Made by a program: the position numbers and the translations under genes
Notes under the pieces: model-generated
Database searches by the model: none
The model's input: the letters and a program-made list of their open reading frames with translations, nothing else
Told to the model about the DNA's origin: nothing
NCBI GenBank assembly: GCA_026005055.1
Contig: BPKI01000001.1
Location: forward strand, 1 to 64,000
Reading direction: 5' to 3'
Origin: Lysobacterales bacterium
Lineage (GTDB): Bacteria; Pseudomonadota; Gammaproteobacteria; Xanthomonadales; BPKI01
DNA length: 64,000 nt
Shown: in pieces, positions 1-7,377 of the stretch
Position numbering within the stretch: position 1 is the first letter of the stretch
Layout of the letters: the number at the start of each line of letters is the position of its first letter

Positions 1-774
1 ACGCGGGGATCGACCTCCGTCGACTGCGAGGCGCGCGGCGCGTCTCCCCCGCGCACGCGGGGATCGACCCAGGCCAGCCACTGGCTGCGCGATGGTCTCC
101 CCCGCGCACGCGGGGATCGACCGCCGATGTCGGCGCGCGATTGCGGCCGCGGTCTCCCCCGCGCACGCGGGGATCGACCCCTGCTGTCGACCTGCCGCGT
201 GGCCCGCATGCGTCTCCCCCGCGCACGCGGGGATCGACCTGGCGCTTCGCTGAGGACGTGGCGCGTCCTGCGTCTCCCCCGCGCACGCGGGGATCGACCC
301 ATGCATGGTCCGTGCGAGGGCGCCGTCTCCCCCGCGCACGCGGGGATCGACCCGCCCGACCGTCGCGCGGCGCAGCGCGTCTCCCCCGCGCACGCGGGGA
401 TCGACCTGGCGCTGATGGCTCTCTGCCGGGCCGTAGGCGGCGTCTCCCCCGCGCACGCGGGGATCGACCTCTGTCGGGCGTGTTCACGACCGGCAACTAC
501 ACGTCTCCCCCGCGCACGCGGGGATCGACCCAGGACGCGGACAACGTGACTCAGAACCTCATCGTCTCCCCCGCGCACGCGGGGATCGACCTCGGAAGCT
601 GGACAAAGCGCGCGCGAGCGCTCGGTCTCCCCCGCGCACGCGGGGATCGACCTGTGCCGGCTGCGGTGCTGACGGGTCCGGGTCGGTCTCCCCCGCGCAC
701 GCGGGGATCGACCTCATGATGGCCTCCTGCGCAGCGCGCGGGCAGCGTCTCCCCCGCGCACGCGGGGATCGACG
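1..774 (+). CRISPR. Type I-E-like CRISPR array, leader-distal part
   Basis: Thirteen 28-nt repeats begin at 42, 95, 152, 212, 272, 325, 379, 442, 503, 564, 625, 686 and 747, preceded by the last 15 nt of another at 1-15. Repeats start GTCTCCCCC and end GATCGACC, with a CCCCGC/GCGGGG hairpin around the centre, as in type I-E repeats. Twelve are identical. The last (747-774) ends in G instead of C, which with the repeat polarity suggests the leader lies left of base 1 and 774 is the trailer end. Spacers from 470 onward are all 33 nt, but those before it are 26, 25, 29, 32, 32, 25, 26 and 35 nt. No cas gene lies in the window. Open frames through the array are repeat artefacts. Confidence 0.97.
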
Positions 775-1644
775 ATTCGATGCGTCGGCGCGGTGTCGGC
801 TCGTTCCGGGCGCGTTTGCTCAAGCTCCTTCGCGTCGGCGATGATGAGCGAAACACGTTCGCTCGCTCGGAGCCACGCAGGTCTGAAAGACCGCCCTCGG
901 CGTCGGCGCGGTGCTCGCGACGCTCATCTCAGCCCCACCTTCGATTCGGGTTGGACGCTCTCAGCGCTGATGCTGGCTTTGTCTTCCAGCCGATGGTGAT
1001 CACTGTTCGCTCGAGGTTCCGGCCCCGGATCGAGACGTAGGCTTGGCCGCCAGCGGCAGCAATCCGGCGAGCGACCCGTTGCGCTGGACGATCGAGGAGG
1101 ATGAAACCCTCAGGCGCAAATGTGCTCGCGCGGATCGGCGAGGCAAGGCCCAGGGAGAATGCGAAATTCGGGTGCTCGTTGAGCGGCAGACGCTCGCGCG
1201 ACTCGCGACGCTGGCGCGGCATGGAGCCTCGATCCGTTGCCGCCTTTTCGCACTCGCGCCTGCTCAACCCCAATCCTCGCCGCCGTGGCGTCCTCGCCGG
1301 GGCGACGAGACCGATCGTTCGGCATGCACCGACGCCGCATAAGTCGGTGCGGGCGGATTTTCCGCCCACCGATGGCCCCGAGCGGCAACCCGTGGCCAGA
1401 GCAGAATGACCCACCGCGCTTCGGATGGACGGGCGAGGCGCACTCTCCTCGCGAACCACCTCGAAGGAGGCCATTCCGGGAGGGTCGCGGGGATTCCTCT
1501 GTCGGATACGCCCTCGGCGAAAACGCTTAGGAGCGATCCTCTCAGCCCGGTTGGGCGCAACGCAAGAACACGTCGATGCGATGTCGACGCGCCCGTTCGA
1601 TCTCAACGCACCACCCCATTCCTCGGTGCAGGGTCCGCGCCGCC
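775..1644. other. 870-bp stretch without a recognisable gene, next to the CRISPR trailer
   Basis: Both strands have long open frames here, but their translations are rich in Arg, Ser and Pro and match nothing I recognise. I see no convincing ribosome-binding site, no cas or transposase motif and no terminator. It is probably trailer DNA or decayed sequence between the array and the unknown gene ending at 1645. Confidence 0.5.
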
Positions 1645-2157
1645 TCAGTCGTCCTCGCTCTCGATTCTCGGGATTTTGGGCGGATAGGCGCGAACATGGG
1701 TGAGGCCCTCGGTCGAGAGCGGTTCCTCGTGATCCAGGATCATCAGGATCTTTCGTCCGAAGTCCTCGAAGGCGAAGTCGGCCATGCTCCAAATATCATC
1801 CGGCCGTCGCGCGAAATGACGCGCGAAGACGATCCCGCCGAAAAAGCTGTACCAGCAGCGCAGAAGCCGCGAGTCATCCTCGTCGAAGTCGGCGAAAAGC
1901 AAACCCGCGAAGCCCAACTCCTGCCAGTATTCGAGCTGCTCCATGCTCACGCGTACATGAGCCGGATACCAGATGTAGATGGAGCCGGTCGCGCGGCCTT
2001 GGCGGAGAAGCTCGAGTTCCTCGCGGGCGAGCGTGCGGTCGAGGAGATCGCGGATATCGACCGCGAGATCGCCGAAGAAATCCTCGGGCCACGCCGAAGG
2101 CAGGTGCGGCACGCGTAGGATCGGTTGAAAATCGGGCTGGACGGGTAAGTAAAGCAT
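1645..2157 (-). CDS. Unrecognised protein, paralogue of the gene at 2259-2750
   Basis: This 170-residue soluble protein has no signal peptide or membrane segment, and I do not recognise the family. It shares several blocks in the same order with its upstream neighbour: MLY.P at the start, GDLAVDIRDL near residue 30, a W[YF]PA block near 63, GF.G.L.ADFD.D near 82-94, SFF.GIVFA near 104, and a LDH..P.STE.L.H.RA block near 141-157. The pair therefore looks like a tandem duplication. The ATG at 2157 follows a GGAAAG-type site and matches the start of the paralogue. The conserved D/E, W and H residues might suggest a fold with acidic sites, but no catalytic motif is clear. Its position beside a CRISPR array is suggestive only. 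Confidence 0.75.
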   Translation of the reverse strand: MLYLPVQPDFQPILRVPHLPSAWPEDFFGDLAVDIRDLLDRTLAREELELLRQGRATGSIYIWYPAHVRVSMEQLEYWQELGFAGLLFADFDEDDSRLLRCWYSFFGGIVFARHFARRPDDIWSMADFAFEDFGRKILMILDHEEPLSTEGLTHVRAYPPKIPRIESEDD

Positions 2158-2258
2158 CTTTCCAACCTCGTTGCTGTCTCGCCGATCCGTTCCCTGGCAT
2201 TGTTTTTCGAGGACCGGTGAGGTCGAGCCGCCCTGATCCGTGTTGTTTCCTCCTCGCC

Positions 2259-2750
2259 TCAATGCGGGCCAAGGGGAAAGGCGCGCCGATGGCTCAGGGC
2301 TTCGGTGGATTGTGGCGCGTCGTGATCCAACACCATCAAAAGCTCGCGCTGGTATTCGCGATTGAGGACCTCGGCCGCGAGCTTGACCCGATCGGGCATC
2401 TCGACGTAGCGCTCGGCGAAGACGATGCCCGCGAAAAAGGAATCCGGGCATAAGAGCATGCGAAAGCCATCGTCGTCGAAGTCCGCGAGCAGCACACCGT
2501 CGAAGCCGATGCTCTGCCAATACCCCATCTGGCCGATCGATGGCCGCGTGAGCGCCGGAAACCAGATCAACAAAGCCTCGATCGCGTGGTTTCGGCGGTA
2601 GTTCTGGACCTCATCGGTTTCGACCTCCCTTTCCATCAAATCGCGGATGTCGACCGCGAGATCGCCTTTGTAGGCCGGTGGCACGCTCAACTGAAGGGTC
2701 GGGATGTAAAGGATGGGACGGCCATCGGGTTTGAGAGGAACGTAGAGCAT
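2259..2750 (-). CDS. Unrecognised protein, first gene of a tandem paralogue pair
   Basis: This 163-residue soluble protein is clearly related to the gene downstream at 1645-2157: both begin MLY[VL]P, contain GDLAVDIRDL near residue 29, carry a GFDGVLLADFDDD-type block, and end with a LMVLDH..PQSTEALSHRRAFP-like segment. The start is well supported, with AAAGGAGG five bases before the ATG. A 101-bp gap separates the two genes, so they may be one transcription unit. A perfect 15-bp palindrome lies just upstream of the ribosome-binding site. I do not recognise a function. Conservation of the blocks between copies shows real coding selection. Confidence 0.8.
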   Translation of the reverse strand: MLYVPLKPDGRPILYIPTLQLSVPPAYKGDLAVDIRDLMEREVETDEVQNYRRNHAIEALLIWFPALTRPSIGQMGYWQSIGFDGVLLADFDDDGFRMLLCPDSFFAGIVFAERYVEMPDRVKLAAEVLNREYQRELLMVLDHDAPQSTEALSHRRAFPLGPH

Positions 2751-3106
2751 CGGGGCCTCCTTTGGCTTCCATCATGGAAGAATCGCTCGCCGCGTTCGGG
2801 GTGAAGCAGTGCTTCCGCCTCCGTGCAAGGATGCGCGTTCGCGCCTTCCTCGTGCAAGCGCGAGGCGGGAAAAGGGCTTGGCTCCCGCCCGTGGTGTCCC
2901 CCAGAACGGCGCTTGCGGGAGGGGTCCGAAAACGCGATCTCGCCGGAGGCGACTGTGCAGTCTCTTTGCACGCCCCTCGTTTCGGTTAAGAGTGGCGTTC
3001 GCCTTCATGTGAGCGGATGAGCGCTTCGGCGAAGAACGAGCCCGAGCCGCAGGCGGGTGCAGAAGCGAGGGCGCGAAGCGGGACGGCCATCCGCTCCGCT
3101 TCGGCG
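2751..3106. other. 356-bp intergenic stretch between the orphan pair and ctaA
   Basis: It separates the 3' end of ctaA from the 5' end of the unknown gene pair. Apart from the palindrome at 2766-2780 I see no conserved coding sequence, RNA or terminator. ctaB and sco genes, often found beyond ctaA in related clusters, are absent. Confidence 0.5.
2766..2780 (-). promoter_or_regulatory. 15-bp palindrome upstream of the orphan pair, possible operator
   Basis: CTTCCAT-C-ATGGAAG is perfectly self-complementary apart from its central base. It lies about 15 bp before the start codon at 2750 and just outside the strong ribosome-binding site. It could be an operator or a small mRNA hairpin. No second copy was seen before 2157. 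The regulatory role is inferred from position and symmetry only. Confidence 0.3.
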
Positions 3107-4222
3107 TCAGTGACGTGGGCGACTGTGGCGCAGCATGGCGATCAGGCTCGCGGCGAGCAGGAACGCGCCGGCGTGATGGGCCACGGCCACGGCCAGCGGC
3201 AGCCCGCCGAGTACGTTCGCGATGCCAAGCCCGATCTGGGCAGAGGTGAGCAGGGCGAGCACTGCGGCGACAGCAGTTCGGCCTTCGCGGAACAGCGCCG
3301 CGATCAGGCCGAGGAAATACAGGAGCACGAAGAGGGCGCCGATCCGATGGGCGAGATGGATGGCGGTTCGCGCCGGCGCATCCAAGACCCCGCCTTCATA
3401 GTCCACGCCGATACCGCGCCAGAGCACGAAGCCTTCGCGGAAATCGGTCTCGGGCCACCAGCGGCCCTGGCAGGTGGGGAAATCGGGGCACGCGAGCGCC
3501 GCGTAGTTGGCGCTCACCCAGCCCCCGAGCGCGATTTGGCCGATCAACAAGGCCAGCCCGAAAGCGAGGGCTCTTCGCATCGGCCGGCTGAAGCGCGAAG
3601 GCCGCTCGCCGCGAAGGCCCAGGGCATGCCAAAGGAGGAGCAGGAAAACGCTGAGCCCCCCGAGCAGATGGGCCATGACCACGATCGGCTTGAGCAACCA
3701 GGTCACGGTCCACATCCCGAGCATCGCCTGCACGATGACCACCGCGAGCACGAACACCGGCAAGCCGCCCGGCCGCAGTCCTTTCAAGCGCCAGGCCAGA
3801 TGCAGAAGGATCAAAACGGCCAGGGCGACGGCCACGCCCGAGGCGGCGTACCAGGCCGCGAGATAGGCGCCGATTGCGAGAAGCACGAGTGCCACCGCGA
3901 CGAGAACCGCGGGCACTCCGCCGCGCTTCCCGCGGGCGCTGAGAAGCGCGAGTCCCAGCACGATCAGGCCCAAGGTGGCGGCGAGGTGCCGATGCACCTG
4001 CTCGCGCCAAGCCTTGCCGACCTCCACCGGCCGCTCGGGAAAGCGCTCGTTCGCGCGCGCGATCTGCTCCTCCGATCGGGGCCAGGTGATCTTGCCGTAG
4101 CACACCGGCCAGTCGGGACAGCCGAGCCCGGCATGGCTCAAGCGGACGTAGGCGCCGAAGACCGCCACCACGAAGGTGAGCAGTACGGCGGACCAGGCAA
4201 GAGGGCGGTACCAGGCGGGCAT
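3107..4222 (-). CDS. ctaA: Heme A synthase (CtaA/COX15)
   Basis: CtaA converts heme O to heme A in the cytoplasmic membrane for the aa3 oxidase. The 371-residue protein has about eight hydrophobic segments and the internal duplication of the family. Each half carries a paired-cysteine loop (CPDWPVC near residue 35 and CPDFPTC near 255). Heme-ligand histidines fit QVHRHLA, MAHLLGG, HLAHRIG and VAHHAG. I chose the ATG at 4222, five bases after the upstream stop; an in-frame TTG at 4231 would overlap that stop. It is the last gene of the surf1-containing transcription unit. The next-step partner ctaB (heme O synthase) is not in the window. Confidence 0.93.
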   Translation of the reverse strand: MPAWYRPLAWSAVLLTFVVAVFGAYVRLSHAGLGCPDWPVCYGKITWPRSEEQIARANERFPERPVEVGKAWREQVHRHLAATLGLIVLGLALLSARGKRGGVPAVLVAVALVLLAIGAYLAAWYAASGVAVALAVLILLHLAWRLKGLRPGGLPVFVLAVVIVQAMLGMWTVTWLLKPIVVMAHLLGGLSVFLLLLWHALGLRGERPSRFSRPMRRALAFGLALLIGQIALGGWVSANYAALACPDFPTCQGRWWPETDFREGFVLWRGIGVDYEGGVLDAPARTAIHLAHRIGALFVLLYFLGLIAALFREGRTAVAAVLALLTSAQIGLGIANVLGGLPLAVAVAHHAGAFLLAASLIAMLRHSRPRH

Positions 4223-4227
4223 GAGCG

Positions 4228-4785
4228 TCAACGGATGATGCGGGCGAGGTCTTTGCGCAAGCCGGAAGGATCGAAGCCGGGGCGGTAAATCACCGCGAGA
4301 TGGCCATCGGGATCCACGAGCAGCAGGGGAAGCGCATTGCCCACACCGATTGCGCCACGCGGCGAAAAATCGAGATCCGCAATCCGCTCAGGCTGCGACA
4401 GGCGCGCCACGGAAAGCGCCGGAAAAGCGGCAGCGCGAAGCGAGGGATCAAGCTCGCCGAGCCAATGAAGCTTCAAGCGTTTGGCGTCGCGGTGCAAGGC
4501 CATCCACACCCGCGAAAGCAGCTCGAGGCTTTCCGAGCAGCGCTGGTCGCAGACCGGCGGAGCGAGCACCAGCAAATGCCAGGAGGCCTCGGCATCGCGC
4601 CAAGGCAGCACCCGTCCCTCGCCATCGAGCAGCACGGCCGGCGCGAGTGAGCGCGCAGGCGAGAGCACCTCGCCATGGGCGCGGCTGCCGGCCGGCCGCC
4701 ACCCGAGCAGGTGCAGGCTCACGGCGGCAAGCACCGGCAAGGCGAAGATGGCCATGAGCGCGATGAGCTTGAGGCGGCTAGGCAT
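4228..4785 (-). CDS. Membrane-anchored protein of the cytochrome oxidase cluster, thioredoxin-fold-like
   Basis: This 185-residue protein has one N-terminal membrane helix (about 7-26) and a periplasmic domain. The order of segments (a CDQRCSESL motif near residue 78, a PLLLVDPDGHLAVIYRPGFDP segment near 158-175) resembles SCO/thioredoxin-like proteins. However, the Cys pair is spaced CxxxC and the SCO copper-ligand His is not obvious. Genes of this kind between surf1 and ctaA are usually annotated as oxidase-assembly or hypothetical proteins. It overlaps the end of surf1 by 8 bp and is followed closely by ctaA, so it is translated in the same unit. A role in copper or redox assembly is inferred. 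Confidence 0.75.
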   Translation of the reverse strand: MPSRLKLIALMAIFALPVLAAVSLHLLGWRPAGSRAHGEVLSPARSLAPAVLLDGEGRVLPWRDAEASWHLLVLAPPVCDQRCSESLELLSRVWMALHRDAKRLKLHWLGELDPSLRAAAFPALSVARLSQPERIADLDFSPRGAIGVGNALPLLLVDPDGHLAVIYRPGFDPSGLRKDLARIIR

Positions 4786-5500
4786 GTCGGCGAAACAGGA
4801 GGACGAGGGCGATGATCCACACCGTTGCCGCAAGCCCAAACCATTGCAGCGCATAGCCGCGATGGCGCTCGGGCGGCAGGGTGTTGGGCAAGGGCTTCCA
4901 TTCACGAAGCAGGCCGAAAGGCTCGCGGGCGTCGAGGAGCAGCACCGCAGGGGCGAGCGGCTCCCCCATGTCGTGCGAAAGCCGCGTCAGATCGAGGTGA
5001 AGCAAAAGCGGCACTCGCCCGGGCTCCCAAGCCGCTTGCTCGAGCCGCCAACCCACCGCCGGCGGCGCCACCAAAAGACCTTGGATCTCGATCGCCTCCT
5101 TAGGCAGCGGCGGATGAGGCAAGGTATGGCGGTCGAAAGGCGCCCACCCGAGGTTGACGAGGACGCGAAGTCGGCCCTGGTGCGGTCGAAACAGGCTGAG
5201 CACATGCACTCCGGCGCGGCCCTCGTGCACGCGGTGATCGTGCACCACCTGACGACTCGGATCGAAGTGGCCAAAAGTCTGAACCCGCATCGGCAGGGCG
5301 TCCTCGCCGATCTCGAGCAGGCGCGCTTCGGCGATCGCCCAAGGCACCGGTGCGTGGCGCGATGCCTGCTGGTAACGCGACAGGAAAGCCTCCTTCTGCG
5401 CACCACGTCCAAGCTGCCAGAAGCCGAGGGCCATGAAGACCGCACCCACCAGGCCCGCCAAGACCAACCAGGCGAGACGGCGCGCAAGCCTCCTCTTCAC
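4778..5500 (-). CDS. SURF1 family cytochrome oxidase assembly protein
   Basis: SURF1 helps insert heme a into subunit I. The 240-residue protein has the family layout: an N-terminal helix followed by GFWQLGR near residue 27, a periplasmic domain with HVLSLFRP and VNLGWAPFD blocks, then a second helix after ERHRGYALQWFGLA. The start is set at the GTG at 5500, because the frame further upstream would run into the divergent gene starting at 5560. It is the first gene of a three-gene unit with the anchored protein and ctaA. Confidence 0.92.
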   Translation of the reverse strand: MKRRLARRLAWLVLAGLVGAVFMALGFWQLGRGAQKEAFLSRYQQASRHAPVPWAIAEARLLEIGEDALPMRVQTFGHFDPSRQVVHDHRVHEGRAGVHVLSLFRPHQGRLRVLVNLGWAPFDRHTLPHPPLPKEAIEIQGLLVAPPAVGWRLEQAAWEPGRVPLLLHLDLTRLSHDMGEPLAPAVLLLDAREPFGLLREWKPLPNTLPPERHRGYALQWFGLAATVWIIALVLLFRRHA

Positions 5501-5559
5501 CGCGCCATCCGCCCTGCGCGGCCTATACTGCGCAGACCGTTCCAGAAGAGCGCTCGCCA

Positions 5560-5778
5560 ATGCCTTGGGCCAAGCTGATGATCGTCGCCGTCTTCGCCGC
5601 GGTGATCTACAACCTCGCCGCGGCGCTCTGGTACATGATGAGCGACCAAGGACAGAGCAAGCGGATGGTGAACGCGCTGAGCTGGCGCATCGGGCTGTCC
5701 GTGGGGCTGATCGGTCTCGTGATGCTGGCCATCGCGCTCGGCTGGATCGAGCCCCACGGCATCCGCCCGCCCCGCTGA
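5560..5778 (+). CDS. DUF2909 twin-transmembrane protein
   Basis: This 72-residue protein has two membrane helices (about 5-24 and 45-63) joined by a short loop containing SDQGQSKRMVNALSWRIG. This matches DUF2909 proteins, which typically occur beside subunit III and surf1 in gammaproteobacterial oxidase clusters. The function is unknown; an assembly or stabilising role is inferred from context. It points opposite to all its neighbours, diverging from surf1 and converging on subunit III with 2 bp between stops. A TATACT hexamer at 5524-5529 may be its -10 element. Confidence 0.88.
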   Translation: MPWAKLMIVAVFAAVIYNLAAALWYMMSDQGQSKRMVNALSWRIGLSVGLIGLVMLAIALGWIEPHGIRPPR

Positions 5779-5780
5779 GC

Positions 5781-6656
5781 TCAAAGCACGTACACGAACA
5801 GGAACAGGCCGAGCCAGACCACGTCCACGAAGTGCCAGTACCAGGCGACCGCCTCGAAGCCGAAGTGGTTCTCCGGCGTGAAATGGCCCGCCGCCACCCG
5901 TAGCCAAATCACGGTGAGCATGATCGCGCCGAGGGTGACGTGCAGGCCGTGAAAGCCGGTGAGCATGAAGAAGGTCGAGCCGTAAATCCCGGTGTCGAGG
6001 CGGAGGTTGAGGTCCTGGTAGGCGTGGACGTACTCGTAGGCCTGGAACCCGAGGAACACGACGCCGAGGAGGATCGTCGCCGCGAGCCAGAAGAGCACGC
6101 GCCCGCGCTGGTTGGCCTTGAGCGCATGATGGGCGATGGTGATGGTCACGCCCGAAGAAAGCAGCAACAGCGTGTTGAGCAGCGGCACGCCCCAAGCCGG
6201 AATGGTCTCGAAGGCACCGCCGATCGCCGCCGGCCCATTGGTGGGCCACACCGCGTCGAACTCAGGCCAGAGCAGCGCCTGGGTGGCGGCGCCCGTGCCC
6301 TCCCCGCCAAGCCACGGCACCGCAAACACCCTCGCATAGAACAAAGCGCCGAAGAAGGCGGCGAAGAACATCACCTCGGAGAAGATGAACCAGATCATCC
6401 CCATCCGGAAGGACACATCGACCTGCCGGTTGTAGAGGCCCTTGAGGTTCTCGCGGATGACCTCGCCGAACCAGCCGAACATCATCACCAGCAGAAGAGC
6501 CACACCCAGGACCGCGCTCAAGGGCCCGAGCGGGGTGACGCCGTTGATCCAGTTGGCGGCGCCGAAAACCGTGAAAAACAGGCCAAACGAACCAATGATC
6601 GGCCAGTGCGAACCGTGCGGAACGTAGTAGCGATCGGGCGCGTGCGCGTGAGCCAT
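5781..6656 (-). CDS. ctaE: Cytochrome c oxidase subunit III
   Basis: Subunit III of the aa3-type oxidase stabilises proton uptake by subunit I. The 291-residue protein has about seven helices. Family blocks include YYVPHGSHWPI near residue 10, MIWFIFSEVMFFAAFF near 87, the LLNTLLLLSSGVTITIAHHA segment near 160, and the C-terminal GFEAVAWYWHFVDVVWLGLF. It ends the coxB-ctaD-small protein-ctaG-ctaE run, 8 bp after ctaG. Confidence 0.97.
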   Translation of the reverse strand: MAHAHAPDRYYVPHGSHWPIIGSFGLFFTVFGAANWINGVTPLGPLSAVLGVALLLVMMFGWFGEVIRENLKGLYNRQVDVSFRMGMIWFIFSEVMFFAAFFGALFYARVFAVPWLGGEGTGAATQALLWPEFDAVWPTNGPAAIGGAFETIPAWGVPLLNTLLLLSSGVTITIAHHALKANQRGRVLFWLAATILLGVVFLGFQAYEYVHAYQDLNLRLDTGIYGSTFFMLTGFHGLHVTLGAIMLTVIWLRVAAGHFTPENHFGFEAVAWYWHFVDVVWLGLFLFVYVL

Positions 6657-6664
6657 GTCGTCTC

Positions 6665-7246
6665 CTAGGGCGAAACCGCCGCGAGCGCCTGCTTGCTGCG
6701 CTCGCGCTCGGTGGCGATGTCGTTACGGAAGAACACGTAGGAAAGGGTGAGGGTGCGCACCTCGCGCGGCAATGCCGGATCGATCACGAAGCGCACCGGC
6801 ATTTCGCGGGTCTCTCCGGGAGCGAGCAGCTGCTCGGTGAAGCAGAAGCACTCGGTCTTGAGGAAATAGAGGTTGGCAGCGTTCGGCGCCACGCTCGGAA
6901 CGGCGTTGCCGACCACGCTCTCGCCGGAGACATTGGTCGCCTCATAAAGGGCCTCGTAGAGCTTGCCCGGATGGACTTCCATCCGCGTGGTGAGCGGGCG
7001 GAAGCGCCAAGGCAGCTTCGAGTTCACCGTGCCATCGAACTCGACCACCACCGTCCGGCTCTCATCGACCTCGAAGGAGGCGATCCGCTCGGCCTCGGTG
7101 GCGGCGTTCCCCAGGCGAATACCGAGCAGCTCACAGGCGATGCGGTAAAGCGGCGGGAGGGCGAAAAAGCCCACGGCAAAGGAAAGCGCGCAGGCAATCA
7201 GCAACGCCTTGACCACCCCCCGGTGCGTTCGAACGCTCGCGCTCAC
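6665..7246 (-). CDS. ctaG: Cytochrome c oxidase assembly protein CtaG/Cox11
   Basis: Cox11/CtaG is a membrane-tethered copper chaperone that delivers copper to the CuB site of subunit I. The 193-residue protein has one N-terminal helix (about 13-32), a periplasmic immunoglobulin-like domain, the copper-binding ECFCFTEQ motif near residue 132, and the typical MPVRFVIDP and LTLSYVFF strands. Translation starts at a GTG at 7246 that overlaps the stop of the upstream 44-residue gene (GTGA), suggesting coupling. Confidence 0.96.
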   Translation of the reverse strand: MSASVRTHRGVVKALLIACALSFAVGFFALPPLYRIACELLGIRLGNAATEAERIASFEVDESRTVVVEFDGTVNSKLPWRFRPLTTRMEVHPGKLYEALYEATNVSGESVVGNAVPSVAPNAANLYFLKTECFCFTEQLLAPGETREMPVRFVIDPALPREVRTLTLSYVFFRNDIATERERSKQALAAVSP

Positions 7247-7377
7247 GAACCGCCCCCGAAGATGCCGCGAAGCAGGAAGGCGAGATACACCGCGAGCGCC
7301 ACGAGCCCCAAAGCGAGCGCCGTGCGCCGCGCCGCCGCACGCCGTGTCTGCAAATCGTCAGTGGGTGACGTCGCCAT
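7243..7377 (-). CDS. Cytochrome oxidase small assembly protein, 44 residues
   Basis: This short frame has a basic N-terminus (TRRAAARRT near residues 11-19), one membrane helix (about 19-36) and a glycine-rich end (GGGS). It resembles the small single-helix proteins found between subunit I and CtaG in proteobacterial oxidase operons. Its ATG lies inside the last codons of ctaD (20-bp overlap) and its TGA overlaps the GTG of ctaG. The function is inferred from position and architecture; helping assemble subunit I with CtaG is the natural guess. Confidence 0.82.
   Translation of the reverse strand: MATSPTDDLQTRRAAARRTALALGLVALAVYLAFLLRGIFGGGS

Noticed and set aside
127-719. Two overlapping open frames through the CRISPR array encoding repeated PRARGDRP and PAHAGID peptides
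   Set aside because: They are translations of the CRISPR repeat in different frames, with no ribosome-binding site.
929-1792. A 287-residue minus-strand frame overlapping the 3' end of the orphan gene
   Set aside because: It is Arg-rich, has no start site, overlaps the better supported gene ending at 1645 in another frame, and matches nothing known.
1-3106. A complete CRISPR-Cas system in the window
   Set aside because: No cas1, cas2, cas3 or Cascade gene motif is present; the operon, if any, lies left of base 1.
3017-4288. Long plus-strand frame antisense to ctaA
   Set aside because: ctaA is unmistakable on the other strand; the antisense translation is low-complexity Glu/Gln/His-rich, a GC-bias artefact.
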